Notes: generated from the letters alone by a model not told the origin. Positions 25,877 to 33,986 are shown, counted from the stretch's first letter. The stretch is 47,657 bases of DNA from Gemmatimonadales bacterium (GCA_011772755.1 WVYX01000166.1:14073-61729), one strand, 5' to 3'. A program made the numbers and translations.

Positions 25877-26490
25877 GGCGCCTGCTCGGAGTGCGGGGCC
25901 AGTCCCGCTCGGGCGAACTGCACGGCGCTGTCCACCAGTCGGGCCCGCGTGGCTGGGTCGTCTTGGTCGAGGCGCACCGCCGCCTGCAGTACCCGTCGCA
26001 CGAGGGTGAGCCATATGGGCTGGGCGACGATGCTGAACGCCATGAGGCGGGGGTCGCCGGGTCGGATCGAGCCGTCCCGTTGGCCGTCGGCGATGATGCG
26101 GGTGACGGTCTGGTGGTTGGCTGCCAGCGCCTGCTGGACCGCGGTCGGCACCGGTCGCGAGCTGGCAAGCTGCTGCACCAAGAAGCGAGGGAGCTCGGGG
26201 TGCTCCCGGAGGTACTCGAACAGAGCCCGGATCACGACCTCGAGCTTGGCGAGTGGCGTGCCCGGATGGCGTGTCACCTCGGCAACGTGCTCTCTCAGCG
26301 GTTCAACCAGCGATGCCGCCACCGCTTCGTAGAGTTTCTCCTTGGACCCGAAGTGGTAGGTGACCGCACCAAGGTTGGCGCGTGCGAGGCGGGTGATCGC
26401 GCGGATGGACGTTCCGTCGTAGCCGTGGGCTGCGAAGAGCTGTCGAGCGGCGTCGACGAGGAGCGCGGCGGTATCTGGCCGGTCATTCAT
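25873..26490 (-). CDS. TetR-family transcriptional regulator (CecR-like position)
   Basis: A 205-residue repressor-type protein. The N-terminal helix-turn-helix is at about residues 8-55 (LFAAHGYDGTSIRAITRLA, then LGAVTYHFGSKEKLYEAV). The C-terminal ~140 residues form a ligand-binding/dimer domain with no recognised ligand. It heads the efflux operon and overlaps the tolC-like gene by 4 bases, so it very likely represses its own operon. Palindromes at and upstream of its start codon are candidate operators. Confidence 0.92.
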   Translation of the reverse strand: MNDRPDTAALLVDAARQLFAAHGYDGTSIRAITRLARANLGAVTYHFGSKEKLYEAVAASLVEPLREHVAEVTRHPGTPLAKLEVVIRALFEYLREHPELPRFLVQQLASSRPVPTAVQQALAANHQTVTRIIADGQRDGSIRPGDPRLMAFSIVAQPIWLTLVRRVLQAAVRLDQDDPATRARLVDSAVQFARAGLAPHSEQAP

Positions 26491-26518
26491 ACGTATGATT
26501 TAATACGCACGTTTGTAT
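26487..26518 (-). promoter_or_regulatory. tandem palindromes, candidate TetR operators
   Basis: TCATACGTATGA (26487-26498) is a perfect 12-bp palindrome overlapping the TetR start codon. A second, imperfect palindrome (26503-26518) has ATAC/GTAT ends and an ACGT centre. Both have ACGT at the centre, and the centres are 18 bases apart. Their place fits autorepression. No confident -10/-35 pair was seen between or around them. Confidence 0.55.
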
Positions 26519-26546
26519 GATACTACCCCCCAGTGTCCCGCGCAAG

Positions 26547-26574
26547 GGGGGAGGAGGGGGGAGGGAGGAGGGGA
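26547..26574 (+). other. G-rich tract with G-quadruplex potential
   Basis: Four or more runs of three to six G (GGGGGG, GGGGGG, GGG, GGGG) separated by A or AGGA lie in the 120-base gap between the envC-like gene and the TetR gene. The rest of the gap (26519-26610) shows no gene or clear hairpin. On the transcribed minus strand it is a C-rich tract, so any quadruplex would form in DNA or an antisense RNA. Confidence 0.45.
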
Positions 26575-26610
26575 TGACCGCCGGACCGCGTGACCGCCCG
26601 AGCGAGCCTC

Positions 26611-27813
26611 CTACCGTCGCTTACTCAACCAGTTCTCGGGATCAAGGGCGATCGCCGTGCCGCCTGGCCGCACCTGGCGGATCTGGAACTCGATGTGGGG
26701 TCCATGGTCGGAGTTGGCGCCGCCGGAACGGCCGATGATGTCACCGGCTTCCACCCACTGACCGGGCTGCACCTCGAACCGCGAGAGGTAGAGATACAGG
26801 GTATAGAATCCCCCGTGATGCACCATGATGGTGGGACCGTAAGTGCCCCACGGGTTGGCAAACTCGATGGTACCGGCTGCAACGGCACGGACTGGGGTGT
26901 TCACCGGTACCCCGATCCCGATCCCCTTGTAGGGGATCTGGGTGTTGTCGGGTCCAGGTCCCGGGCCGAACCGATACAGGATCTCGCCGTCCGCCGGCCA
27001 CACCAGGGAGCCAAGATCGGCGTCGCTGATGGTGCTCTCGGTGGGCATGCGCGCCCCGCTCGCCAGGGCGCGGCGACGTTCGCGCTCCAGCGTGGCGATG
27101 ACGTCTTCCAGTTCGGCCTCGTCACGCGCCAGGGAGTCCAGCCTCGTGGTGGCCGCCCGTTCGGAGGCCCGGGTCTGGCGCAGGACCTGCTGTTGGTGGC
27201 GCTCGAGGGTAACGTAGCGGTCGAGTTCCTGGCTCCGTTCGTTGCGGCGCTCACCCACCTCATTGCGAATGCTGACCAACTCGCCCCGCTGTTGTGCCAC
27301 ACGATCCCGCAGTTCCTCCACTTCGCTCACGAGGGCCTGGTCCTGCTGGCTCACCAGGTACAGGTATTTGTAGCGGCTCAACAGGTCCCCGAAACTCTCG
27401 GCGGCGAGGAGTACTTCGAAGATCCACAGGGATCCTCGCTTGTAGATCTCTACTAGGCGCGTCCGGAGCACGGCGCGTTTCTCTGCCAAGGCGTCCTGCG
27501 CCATGATGAGGTCGAGCGTAACGGTGTCCAGTTCCGCGCTGAGCGTGCCGATTTGCCGGTCGAGCTCGTTCACGATGCGCGACGTGACATTTTTCTGGCG
27601 CTCGATGTTTTGCAGCTCGCCGCTGATAGAGTGCATCTGGCCGCGCAGCCGCTCCAGTTCGCTCTCCAGGTCTTGTCGCTCCCGGCGGATCGCTTCGAGA
27701 CGCTCCTGGTTGTCGCGAATCCGGCGATTGATGTTTGGCCGCTGCCCCCAAGCGGGCGCCGCCAAACACACGGCGCCGGCGACGATCAGGAGCGATGACC
27801 GGACGATGCTCAT
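26611..27813 (-). CDS. envC: EnvC-like murein hydrolase activator (degenerate LytM/M23 domain)
   Basis: A 400-residue exported protein with a signal peptide ending at AWGQ. A long coiled coil (about 25-260, rich in Arg/Glu) precedes a C-terminal LytM-like domain (about 285-395). Zinc ligands look lost: YLYLS stands where YAHLS is usual, and GPHIEFQIR where GPHLHFEIR is usual. This is the EnvC pattern, in which the domain activates amidases rather than cutting murein. The gene overlaps ftsX (ATGA), and EnvC is recruited by FtsEX in E. coli, so the role is well supported by context. It ends the eight-gene chain. Confidence 0.88.
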   Translation of the reverse strand: MSIVRSSLLIVAGAVCLAAPAWGQRPNINRRIRDNQERLEAIRRERQDLESELERLRGQMHSISGELQNIERQKNVTSRIVNELDRQIGTLSAELDTVTLDLIMAQDALAEKRAVLRTRLVEIYKRGSLWIFEVLLAAESFGDLLSRYKYLYLVSQQDQALVSEVEELRDRVAQQRGELVSIRNEVGERRNERSQELDRYVTLERHQQQVLRQTRASERAATTRLDSLARDEAELEDVIATLERERRRALASGARMPTESTISDADLGSLVWPADGEILYRFGPGPGPDNTQIPYKGIGIGVPVNTPVRAVAAGTIEFANPWGTYGPTIMVHHGGFYTLYLYLSRFEVQPGQWVEAGDIIGRSGGANSDHGPHIEFQIRQVRPGGTAIALDPENWLSKRR

Positions 27814-28667
27814 GCGCTGGGGAGATGTCGTCCCACGCTCAGCGCGCTGGCGGCGAAGCCGAGAATGGTGCCAAAGAGAACGAAGAGGGCGGATTGCTCG
27901 GTGGAAAAGAACGCGGCTTGGAACAGGCCTCGGCTCACCGCGAGGAAGGCGCCGTAGTTCAGCGCGATGGCGAACGCGCCGCCAAGGGCGCCTTTGAGCG
28001 CGCCATCTAGCAGAAACGGGCGGCGGATGAAGCCGTCGGTGGCCCCGACCAGGCGCATGATGTGGATCTCACGGCGCCGGGCGAGCACGGTCATGCGGAT
28101 GGTGGTGCCGATGATGATCAGGGCTGCCGCGGCGAAGCCCGCCCCGAGCACGAGCCCCACCACGCCCGCTATGTCCCGCAGCCGATCCAGCTTTGCCACC
28201 CAGTCGCTGCCGTAGCGGATGTCCTCGGCAAACCGGAATCCGGACAGGCGCTGGGCCACAGTGCGGGCGTTGCGGCTGTCACGGAAGCCCGGCTTCAGGT
28301 GGATCTCGAGTGAGGCGGGGAGGGGGTTCGTGGCCAGATCGTCGAACACCCCCTGGAACTCCACCAGCTGTTGCCTGGCCCGTTCCAGCGCCTGGTCCTC
28401 CGTGACGTAGTTCACCGATTCGACTTCCGGGAAGGCGTCGATGTCGCCGATCGCCACCGTCACCACCTCGACCGGTGTCCCGCGGGTGAGATACATGACG
28501 ATCTCCACGCGCTCTTCGATCTGGGTCAGCGCGCCCCGGAGATTAACGGCGACGAGCCCGAACAGGCCCAGCACGAACAGGGCAAACGCGATGGTCGTGA
28601 CGGCGAGGACGGAGAGTACGGGTGCGCGGCGGAACGAGAGCAGCGCCTCCCGAATAGTGAGCCTCAT
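27810..28667 (-). CDS. ftsX: Cell-division ABC transporter permease FtsX
   Basis: A 285-residue inner-membrane protein with four helices: one at about 20-45, then a periplasmic domain (46-165) that contacts the amidase activator, then three near 170-190, 215-235 and 255-275. SSS-type MacB/FtsX features include IRMTVLARRREIHIMRLVGAT. With FtsE it forms the ATP-driven switch that controls septal peptidoglycan hydrolysis. The start overlaps ftsE and the stop overlaps the envC-like gene, both by 4 bases. Confidence 0.96.
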   Translation of the reverse strand: MRLTIREALLSFRRAPVLSVLAVTTIAFALFVLGLFGLVAVNLRGALTQIEERVEIVMYLTRGTPVEVVTVAIGDIDAFPEVESVNYVTEDQALERARQQLVEFQGVFDDLATNPLPASLEIHLKPGFRDSRNARTVAQRLSGFRFAEDIRYGSDWVAKLDRLRDIAGVVGLVLGAGFAAAALIIIGTTIRMTVLARRREIHIMRLVGATDGFIRRPFLLDGALKGALGGAFAIALNYGAFLAVSRGLFQAAFFSTEQSALFVLFGTILGFAASALSVGRHLPSA

Positions 28668-29362
28668 TGACTGGCGACTCCCTCGTGGCGCTCGTCTTCC
28701 TCGGCGGAATCATATACCAGGGCGCCGTCCTGAAGTTCGATGGTGCGATAGGGGGCTTGCCTGACGAGATCGAGGTCGTGGGTCGCGAGGATGACCGCCG
28801 TCCCGGTGGCATTGATGTCTCGCAGCAACTGAAACACGCCGCGGGTCGCGCGCTCGTCGAGGTTGCCGGTCGGTTCGTCGGCTAGGAGCACCAAGGGGTC
28901 GTTGACCAGCGCCCGAGCGATGGCGACTCGCTGTTGCTCACCTCCCGACAGCTCCCGAGGATACGCCTGCGCTTTGGCGGCGAGCCCGACCTGCGCCAGT
29001 ACCCGCATGACCTTGGGAGCAATGACGCTTCGTCGAGTTCCCGTGACTTCGAGCGCGAACGCCACGTTCTCCTCGGCGGTGCGATCCTCCAGGAGACGAA
29101 AGTCCTGGAATACGATTCCCAGGCGGCGCCGCAGCTTGGGGATCTCGCGGCGCTTCAGGTTTGCCGTGGAGAATCCCGAGACGCGCACCGTACCCGACGT
29201 GGGAAGCTCGTCCGCGTAGATCAGTCGGAGCACGGTCGACTTCCCCGCGCCGGAGTGTCCGGTGAGAAAGGCAAACTCGCTCTTCGCCACGTGGAACGAG
29301 ACGTCTTTGAGGGCGAGTGAGCCTTTGGGGAATGCTTTGAAGACCCTATTGAATCGAATCAC
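28664..29362 (-). CDS. ftsE: Cell-division ATP-binding protein FtsE
   Basis: A 232-residue cytoplasmic ATPase. It has FKAFPKGSLALKDVSFHV, Walker A GHSGAGKST, Q-loop VFQDFRLLEDRTAEENVAFAL, signature LSGGEQQR, Walker B LLADEPTGNLD and ATHDLDLV. This is the normal FtsE length and motif set. GTG 29362 overlaps the stop of the PLP enzyme gene (GTGA). It works with FtsX downstream. Confidence 0.96.
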   Translation of the reverse strand: MIRFNRVFKAFPKGSLALKDVSFHVAKSEFAFLTGHSGAGKSTVLRLIYADELPTSGTVRVSGFSTANLKRREIPKLRRRLGIVFQDFRLLEDRTAEENVAFALEVTGTRRSVIAPKVMRVLAQVGLAAKAQAYPRELSGGEQQRVAIARALVNDPLVLLADEPTGNLDERATRGVFQLLRDINATGTAVILATHDLDLVRQAPYRTIELQDGALVYDSAEEDERHEGVASQ

Positions 29363-30525
29363 GGTTGAAGCGCCGCAAAGGCGTCTTCGAAATCGGCAAT
29401 AATATCAGCGACATCTTCAATGCCGAGGCTCACCCTGATATACCCGTCGGGCATGCCCAGGTCGGCGCGCTCCTCAGAGCTCATATCCACGTGTGACGTG
29501 AAGCGGGGCTCGGAAACTAGCGTCTCTACCCCGCCGAGACTCGGCGCGTGGATGGCCAGCTTCAGCTCGCGCAATGCCGCGTCTGCCGCTGCCGCTCCTC
29601 CTGCCAGGGTGAGGCCGACCATACCTCCGTAGCCGTCCAGCGTGCGGGCGGCGATCTCGTGGTCCTGGTGGTCGGGAAGCCCTGGATAGTGCACCTTGAG
29701 CACCGCCGGATGCTGCGCCGCCCAGGTCGCGAACGCGAGGCCATTCGCGTTGTGGCGCTCCATCCGGACCGCGAGGGTCTTGAGCCCCCGCTCCGCCAGC
29801 CACGTGGCGTGGGGGTCGGGTGCCTGACCCCACACCTGCATGAGCAGCCGCACCTCTTCGACGATGGCTTCGCTGCCCGCCACGAAACCGCCGATGATAT
29901 CAGAGTGCCCGTTGAGATACTTCGTGGCGCTGTGGATGACGACGTCGGCCCCGTGCTCCAAGGGTCGGAAATTCACCGGGGTGGCGAACGTGGAATCCAC
30001 GATCAAGGCTATCCCCCGCTCCCGGGAGAAGGTGGCGAGAGGCTCGAGATCTACCACGCGCATGGTGGGGTCGGTAGGGGTTTCCACGAAGATCGCGCGG
30101 GTGGTCTTCCTGACGCGCCTGCGCCAGTTCCGCTGACTGTCCGGTGCGACGAAGCTTACGTCGATGCCGAGTTTCCCGAACTCCTGGGTGAAGAGTCGCA
30201 GGGTGCCACCGTAGATCCAACTGCTGGCCAGGAGATGGTCACCCGGGCGCAGCACGGCGAGGTGTGCCAACGCCGTCGCGCCCATGCCGCTGGCCAGGAA
30301 GATCGCGTGCTCGGCGCCTTCGAGAGCGGCCAGCTTGGCGCCGAGCGTGACCTGGTTGGGGTTGTTGCCGTGCCGCGTGTACATCACCTCTTCGCTAGAC
30401 CCGACGGGATGCACGAAGGCGCTGCTCTGGTAAATCGGGGTCGTAACCGGCGAGTGATCAGGGCTGATCTGCAGCGTCCCGTGGATTGCACGAGTGGAGA
30501 TGCCGTCGAACGATTCCTTGGTCAT
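29359..30525 (-). CDS. Cys/Met metabolism PLP-dependent enzyme (cystathionine gamma-synthase / lyase type)
   Basis: A 388-residue PLP enzyme. It has STRAIHGTLQ and TPIYQSSAF at the N-terminus, YTRHGNNPNQ, FLASGMGATALAHL (phosphate binding), VDSTFATPVNFRPLEHGAD, HSATKYLNGHSD (Lys for PLP), and SLGGVETLVSEPRFTSH. The fold-type I Cys/Met family includes cystathionine gamma-synthase, gamma-lyase and Met gamma-lyase; the reaction cannot be decided here. ATG 30525 overlaps the upstream STAS-like gene and its stop overlaps ftsE, an unusual place for a sulfur amino acid gene. Confidence 0.9.
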   Translation of the reverse strand: MTKESFDGISTRAIHGTLQISPDHSPVTTPIYQSSAFVHPVGSSEEVMYTRHGNNPNQVTLGAKLAALEGAEHAIFLASGMGATALAHLAVLRPGDHLLASSWIYGGTLRLFTQEFGKLGIDVSFVAPDSQRNWRRRVRKTTRAIFVETPTDPTMRVVDLEPLATFSRERGIALIVDSTFATPVNFRPLEHGADVVIHSATKYLNGHSDIIGGFVAGSEAIVEEVRLLMQVWGQAPDPHATWLAERGLKTLAVRMERHNANGLAFATWAAQHPAVLKVHYPGLPDHQDHEIAARTLDGYGGMVGLTLAGGAAAADAALRELKLAIHAPSLGGVETLVSEPRFTSHVDMSSEERADLGMPDGYIRVSLGIEDVADIIADFEDAFAALQP

Positions 30526-31052
30526 GTGCTCAGTGCCCTGTAGCGGTCAGCCGCCTGCTGCACCAGGCGTTGGCCGAGGAGTTGGTCGAGGGCCTGTTGA
30601 GCGGCGTCCATGGGGAGCCCCAGCTGTGTGGCGATCTCCTCCGGACCAGCAGGCCCTTCGTCGGTGAGCAGGGTGAAGGCGCGTCGTGCCGTGTCGTCCA
30701 CCGGGCCCAGCACGCGCACCCGGCCCTCCCGATCCCAGGCCACCACCGCCAGCTCGTGTCGCTCCAACACCTGCTCGATAGCCTCGCAGTGCGATGGGGT
30801 GACCCCGTGCAGCAGGAAACGCCGAGCGCGGCCGTGCTCGAGCAGCAGCTTGCCCACGATCTCATCGGCGCACGAAATATCGAGGCAGCGGACCGTACTG
30901 AAATCGATGACCGCGATCTGCTCGCCGTCGAGTTCGGCGAGTGACTGCTCGATGCCGCCACGCACCGCCTTTCCCGTGGGGCGGGTAACGAGATCACCAT
31001 ACAACCGGGAGACGGTGCGGTGGAGAATGGATTTGAGATCGATGCGTCCCAT
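30522..31052 (-). CDS. STAS-like (DUF4325-type) regulator with C-terminal winged helix
   Basis: A 176-residue soluble protein. About residues 30-105 resemble the STAS-like DUF4325 fold (IAVIDFSTVRCLDISCADEIVGKLL), which pairs with HATPase anti-sigma-type kinases. About 125-172 look like a small winged helix (PEEIATQLGLPMDAAQQALDQLLGQRLV). The start ATG 31052 is five bases after the HATPase gene; longer in-frame starts have no support. A partner-switch role with the upstream gene is inferred. No sigma factor gene is adjacent. Confidence 0.7.
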   Translation of the reverse strand: MGRIDLKSILHRTVSRLYGDLVTRPTGKAVRGGIEQSLAELDGEQIAVIDFSTVRCLDISCADEIVGKLLLEHGRARRFLLHGVTPSHCEAIEQVLERHELAVVAWDREGRVRVLGPVDDTARRAFTLLTDEGPAGPEEIATQLGLPMDAAQQALDQLLGQRLVQQAADRYRALST

Positions 31053-31057
31053 CACCG

Positions 31058-31951
31058 CTACTCGGACTGTTGGGCCGGTATGATCATGAGCACCTGGCTG
31101 CCGGGGAAGCCGGGCAGTCCGTCGCTGAGCGGGTCGTCCTCGTCCCACGCAGGGACGATGGCGATTCGAGCAGTCCCGCTCCGAACGCTGAGCTTGCCCG
31201 ACCACCGGTTGACGTATCGGGCGATCCCGGCCAGGCCCTGTCCGCGGCCTGGATCCCGGAATCGGGTCGCACCGTGGAACAAGGCGGCTTCCAGGGCCGT
31301 CGCGTCACTCCACCGGTCGCCAAATCGGCTTGCCTGCGTGGCTTCCAGGGACCGCCGGAAGCCCACCCCCGCGTCGGCCACGGCAATGACCACTACCCGC
31401 CGGCCCAGCCGCCGCCGCCAGTGATATGCCTGCACGGCGACCCACCCAGAGGTGCCGGCGTGCTCTACAATATTTTGGCAGGCCTCTGAAAGCGCCATAG
31501 CGAATCCCATCGTGGCAGTTGCCTCGAGGCCCAGCTCGCCCGCCAAGATCGCAGCCGAGCGCTCCTGGATCGTTTCCACCACTCCGTGGACGTCATCGGT
31601 CCCCCGCACCGGGGTGATCTCCAGGAGAACATCGGAGGAGTGGCGCACGGCCACCCGGGGTAGCTTGCCGTGGATCTCGAACCAGTCCTGGGCGTGCTCG
31701 AAGAGGCCCGCCCGCCCCCAGTAATGGGCCACGTCCCGGTCCTGAGGGATGGTCAACAGGGGACGCTGGAGTCCCCGCTCCGCGGCGGCCTGCCCTGCGG
31801 CGAGCAGGCCCACAAGCCCGTACGGGGAGGCCCATTGGGTGGCGTGGGCGTCGAACAACAGGCGCCGGTCGTCGGGCTCGCCCCAGGCCTTGGCGAACTG
31901 GTCGAACGAGCGGTCGTCGAACTGTGCCGGCACCTCCACCACGCGCGTCAT
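31058..31951 (-). CDS. STAS-like / HATPase fusion regulator (RsbW-type ATP-binding protein)
   Basis: A 297-residue protein. The first ~95 residues look STAS-like (RRLLFDAHATQWASPYGLVGLLAAGQ). About 120-265 form a GHKL ATPase: N-box ALSEACQNIVEHAG, G1 box VADAGVGFRRSLE and G2 box GRGQGLAGI. There is no His-phosphoacceptor domain or membrane segment. Such proteins act as anti-sigma factor/Ser kinases. The fused N-terminal domain plus the DUF4325-type gene right after it suggest a self-contained switch. It overlaps the PfkB gene by 4 bases. Confidence 0.75.
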   Translation of the reverse strand: MTRVVEVPAQFDDRSFDQFAKAWGEPDDRRLLFDAHATQWASPYGLVGLLAAGQAAAERGLQRPLLTIPQDRDVAHYWGRAGLFEHAQDWFEIHGKLPRVAVRHSSDVLLEITPVRGTDDVHGVVETIQERSAAILAGELGLEATATMGFAMALSEACQNIVEHAGTSGWVAVQAYHWRRRLGRRVVVIAVADAGVGFRRSLEATQASRFGDRWSDATALEAALFHGATRFRDPGRGQGLAGIARYVNRWSGKLSVRSGTARIAIVPAWDEDDPLSDGLPGFPGSQVLMIIPAQQSE

Positions 31952-32904
31952 CGCGGGATGATCTCACCCCGGAGGTGGTACTGGAGATTAGTCGCGCCCC
32001 GGTACCGCACGTTTCGCGCCGCCGCTGCGTTCGCCGCGCGGACCGCTGCCTCCAGGTCGTCGCCTCGCAGAAGCCCCGCCACCAGGCTCCCGCCGAACAC
32101 GTCGCCGCATCCCGTGGGATCGAGCGGTTCCGCGATGGACACGGTGGGCACGTGGGCCGTGCGGATCGGCTGAGTTACGGCCGTCGGACCCGCGGGGCGC
32201 GCAGCGAAGCTGAACTGTGGGACCGCAAAGTACGCCGTTCCCCGTTCCTCCAGCGTCACTACCAGGAGCCGAACCCCCTGGGCAAACGCCTCGGCGGCCA
32301 CCTCCATAGGGTCGCTCCCGATGAGATTGAGTTCATCCTCATTGAGCTGCACCGCGTCGAAACAGGCGAACCACTGTGCCACGTCGGGGAGGCGTTGCGG
32401 CACGCGCGTGCCGTCCTGCTGGACGCCGAGGAGCAGGCTGTGGAGGTCGGCGTAGATGGGGCCGTGGAAGCCCCGGCGCAGGTGTTGTGCCGTCTCCAGC
32501 GTGGTCTCGAACCCGGAGATGAAGTTCACGTACAGGGCGTCGAGATCCCGCACCAGCGAGCCCAACTCGTCCCAGCGCCAGGCCGGCACGCCGCCGCTGA
32601 GCTGTTCGGTGCGGCGCAGGTCTGCCGTGTAGCGTAGGGTCACACGGTTGTTGGGCTCGGGTACTTCGATGAACCGGGCGACACCCGACCGCTTGGTCAG
32701 TGCGTTGAGAAAGTGATTGGCCTCGGCGGCTAGGTCCCGCCCCACCCTGACGAGGGGGACGATCTCCCAGTCGTCGGGGAGGCCCGCCTCCAGGCCCGCC
32801 AGCGCGTAGGCAATGCCGCCCCATTCCTCGACGGGCGCGGGGTCATCGCCCCGGCCGTAGATCGTATCCCAGACCATCGTCCCGATCACGCCAAGTCGCT
32901 TCAC
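31948..32904 (-). CDS. PfkB-family sugar/nucleoside kinase
   Basis: A 318-residue cytosolic kinase. Features are GVIGTMVWDTIYG at the N-terminus, GGIAYALAGLEAGL (substrate side), VQLNEDELNLI, and the PfkB signature DPTGCGDVFGGSLVAGLL with the catalytic Asp. The substrate is not inferable. GTG 32904 overlaps the ROK kinase stop (GTGA), and the stop overlaps the HATPase gene, so it is the second gene of the chain. Confidence 0.88.
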   Translation of the reverse strand: MKRLGVIGTMVWDTIYGRGDDPAPVEEWGGIAYALAGLEAGLPDDWEIVPLVRVGRDLAAEANHFLNALTKRSGVARFIEVPEPNNRVTLRYTADLRRTEQLSGGVPAWRWDELGSLVRDLDALYVNFISGFETTLETAQHLRRGFHGPIYADLHSLLLGVQQDGTRVPQRLPDVAQWFACFDAVQLNEDELNLIGSDPMEVAAEAFAQGVRLLVVTLEERGTAYFAVPQFSFAARPAGPTAVTQPIRTAHVPTVSIAEPLDPTGCGDVFGGSLVAGLLRGDDLEAAVRAANAAAARNVRYRGATNLQYHLRGEIIPR

Positions 32905-33893
32905 ACCGAGCCCGTCGTTTGGACCTTGAAGGCCGCGACTGCCCCGAACACGCCGGCGGTGCCAGGAAGCTCCCCGGGCACGATCCGGCAGGATTGTACC
33001 GCCGGTCTGAAGGCGCGGCGGGTAACCTCAGCCCGGAGCGGAGCGAATAGCCGATCTCCCGCCGCCGTCACTCCGCCGAGGATGACGACGATCTCGGGAT
33101 TGAAGATGTTGACGAGATTGGCCACGCCGGCACCGAGGAAGTGTGCGGTATCCTTGATTACTTCGAGAGCGTAGTCGTCGCCGTCCCGGGCTGCCTCGTA
33201 GACGACCTGGGCGGTGATGGCCTCAAGGTGGTCGCCGACATAGGCGGGGAGGCGGGTCTCCGCGCCGGCTTCGATTCCTTCGATGGCGCGACTGGCAATG
33301 GCGGTCCCCGAGGCGTAGGCTTCGAGACACCCGTAGTTACCACACTTGCAGCGGCGCCCCGTCGAGTCGATGCTCATGTGGCCAAACTCGCCGGCGATGT
33401 CGCTCGCCCCGTGGTAGATGTCGCCGCCCAGGACAAACCCTCCCCCAATCCCGGTGCCGATCGTCAAGCCGATCACGGTGTGCGCGCCGCGCGCCGCTCC
33501 CATCCACCACTCGCCGAAGACCGCGCAGTTGGCATCGTTGTCGAGCGCCGCGGGGAGGCCGACCTCCTCGCTCACCCGGTCCCGCAGCGGGAAGTCTCGC
33601 CACCCGAGGTTCGGTGACATCAACACCATCCCCCGGGCAATGTCCATCGGACCCGGGGCACCGATCCCTACGCCGATGACGTCGAGCTGCTTCACGCCCA
33701 GCGTTGTCTTGGTGGCCTCCAGCGAGTTCGCTACCAGGCGGGTGACCTGGCCCACTACCGCGTCGGCGCCGTCGGCCACCCGCGTGGGGACCTGCTGCAG
33801 TCCAAACACGGTGCTTCCATCCTCCGGAACGGTGCCGACGACCACCTTGGTTCCGCCGATGTCCACACCAACGATCAAGCGCGGGTTGGTCAT
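32901..33893 (-). CDS. ROK-family sugar kinase (glucokinase-like)
   Basis: A 330-residue cytosolic kinase. It has IVGVDIGGTKVVVGTV (phosphate-1), GIGAPGPMDI, LDNDANCAVFGEWW (catalytic Asp), IGLTIGTGIGGGFV, and the ROK zinc motif HMSIDSTGRRCKCGNYGCLE. There is no N-terminal winged helix, so it is an enzyme rather than a ROK repressor. ATG 33893 begins the homology; no strong ribosome site is present. It is the first gene of the chain that ends in the envC-like gene. The heptamer hairpin lies upstream. Confidence 0.93.
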   Translation of the reverse strand: MTNPRLIVGVDIGGTKVVVGTVPEDGSTVFGLQQVPTRVADGADAVVGQVTRLVANSLEATKTTLGVKQLDVIGVGIGAPGPMDIARGMVLMSPNLGWRDFPLRDRVSEEVGLPAALDNDANCAVFGEWWMGAARGAHTVIGLTIGTGIGGGFVLGGDIYHGASDIAGEFGHMSIDSTGRRCKCGNYGCLEAYASGTAIASRAIEGIEAGAETRLPAYVGDHLEAITAQVVYEAARDGDDYALEVIKDTAHFLGAGVANLVNIFNPEIVVILGGVTAAGDRLFAPLRAEVTRRAFRPAVQSCRIVPGELPGTAGVFGAVAAFKVQTTGSV

Positions 33894-33924
33894 GTCAGTG
33901 CTTCGGTTAACGTTGGCAAGAGTA

Positions 33925-33986
33925 AAGTGAGGGGTAAGGAGCAAGGAGTGAAGAGCACGCGCACTCCTCACTCCTCAACCCTCACT
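33925..33986. repeat. heptamer inverted-repeat hairpin (GAGTGAG family)
   Basis: Left arm units are AAGTGAG, GGGTAAG, GAGCAAG, GAGTGAA (33925-33952). The right arm is ACTCCTC twice, then AACCCTC and ACT (33963-33986). The right arm covers the lepA stop codon (33982-33984). Same word family as the array at 9593-9685, 24 kb away. It occupies most of the 88-base gap between lepA and the ROK kinase gene. Confidence 0.8.
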
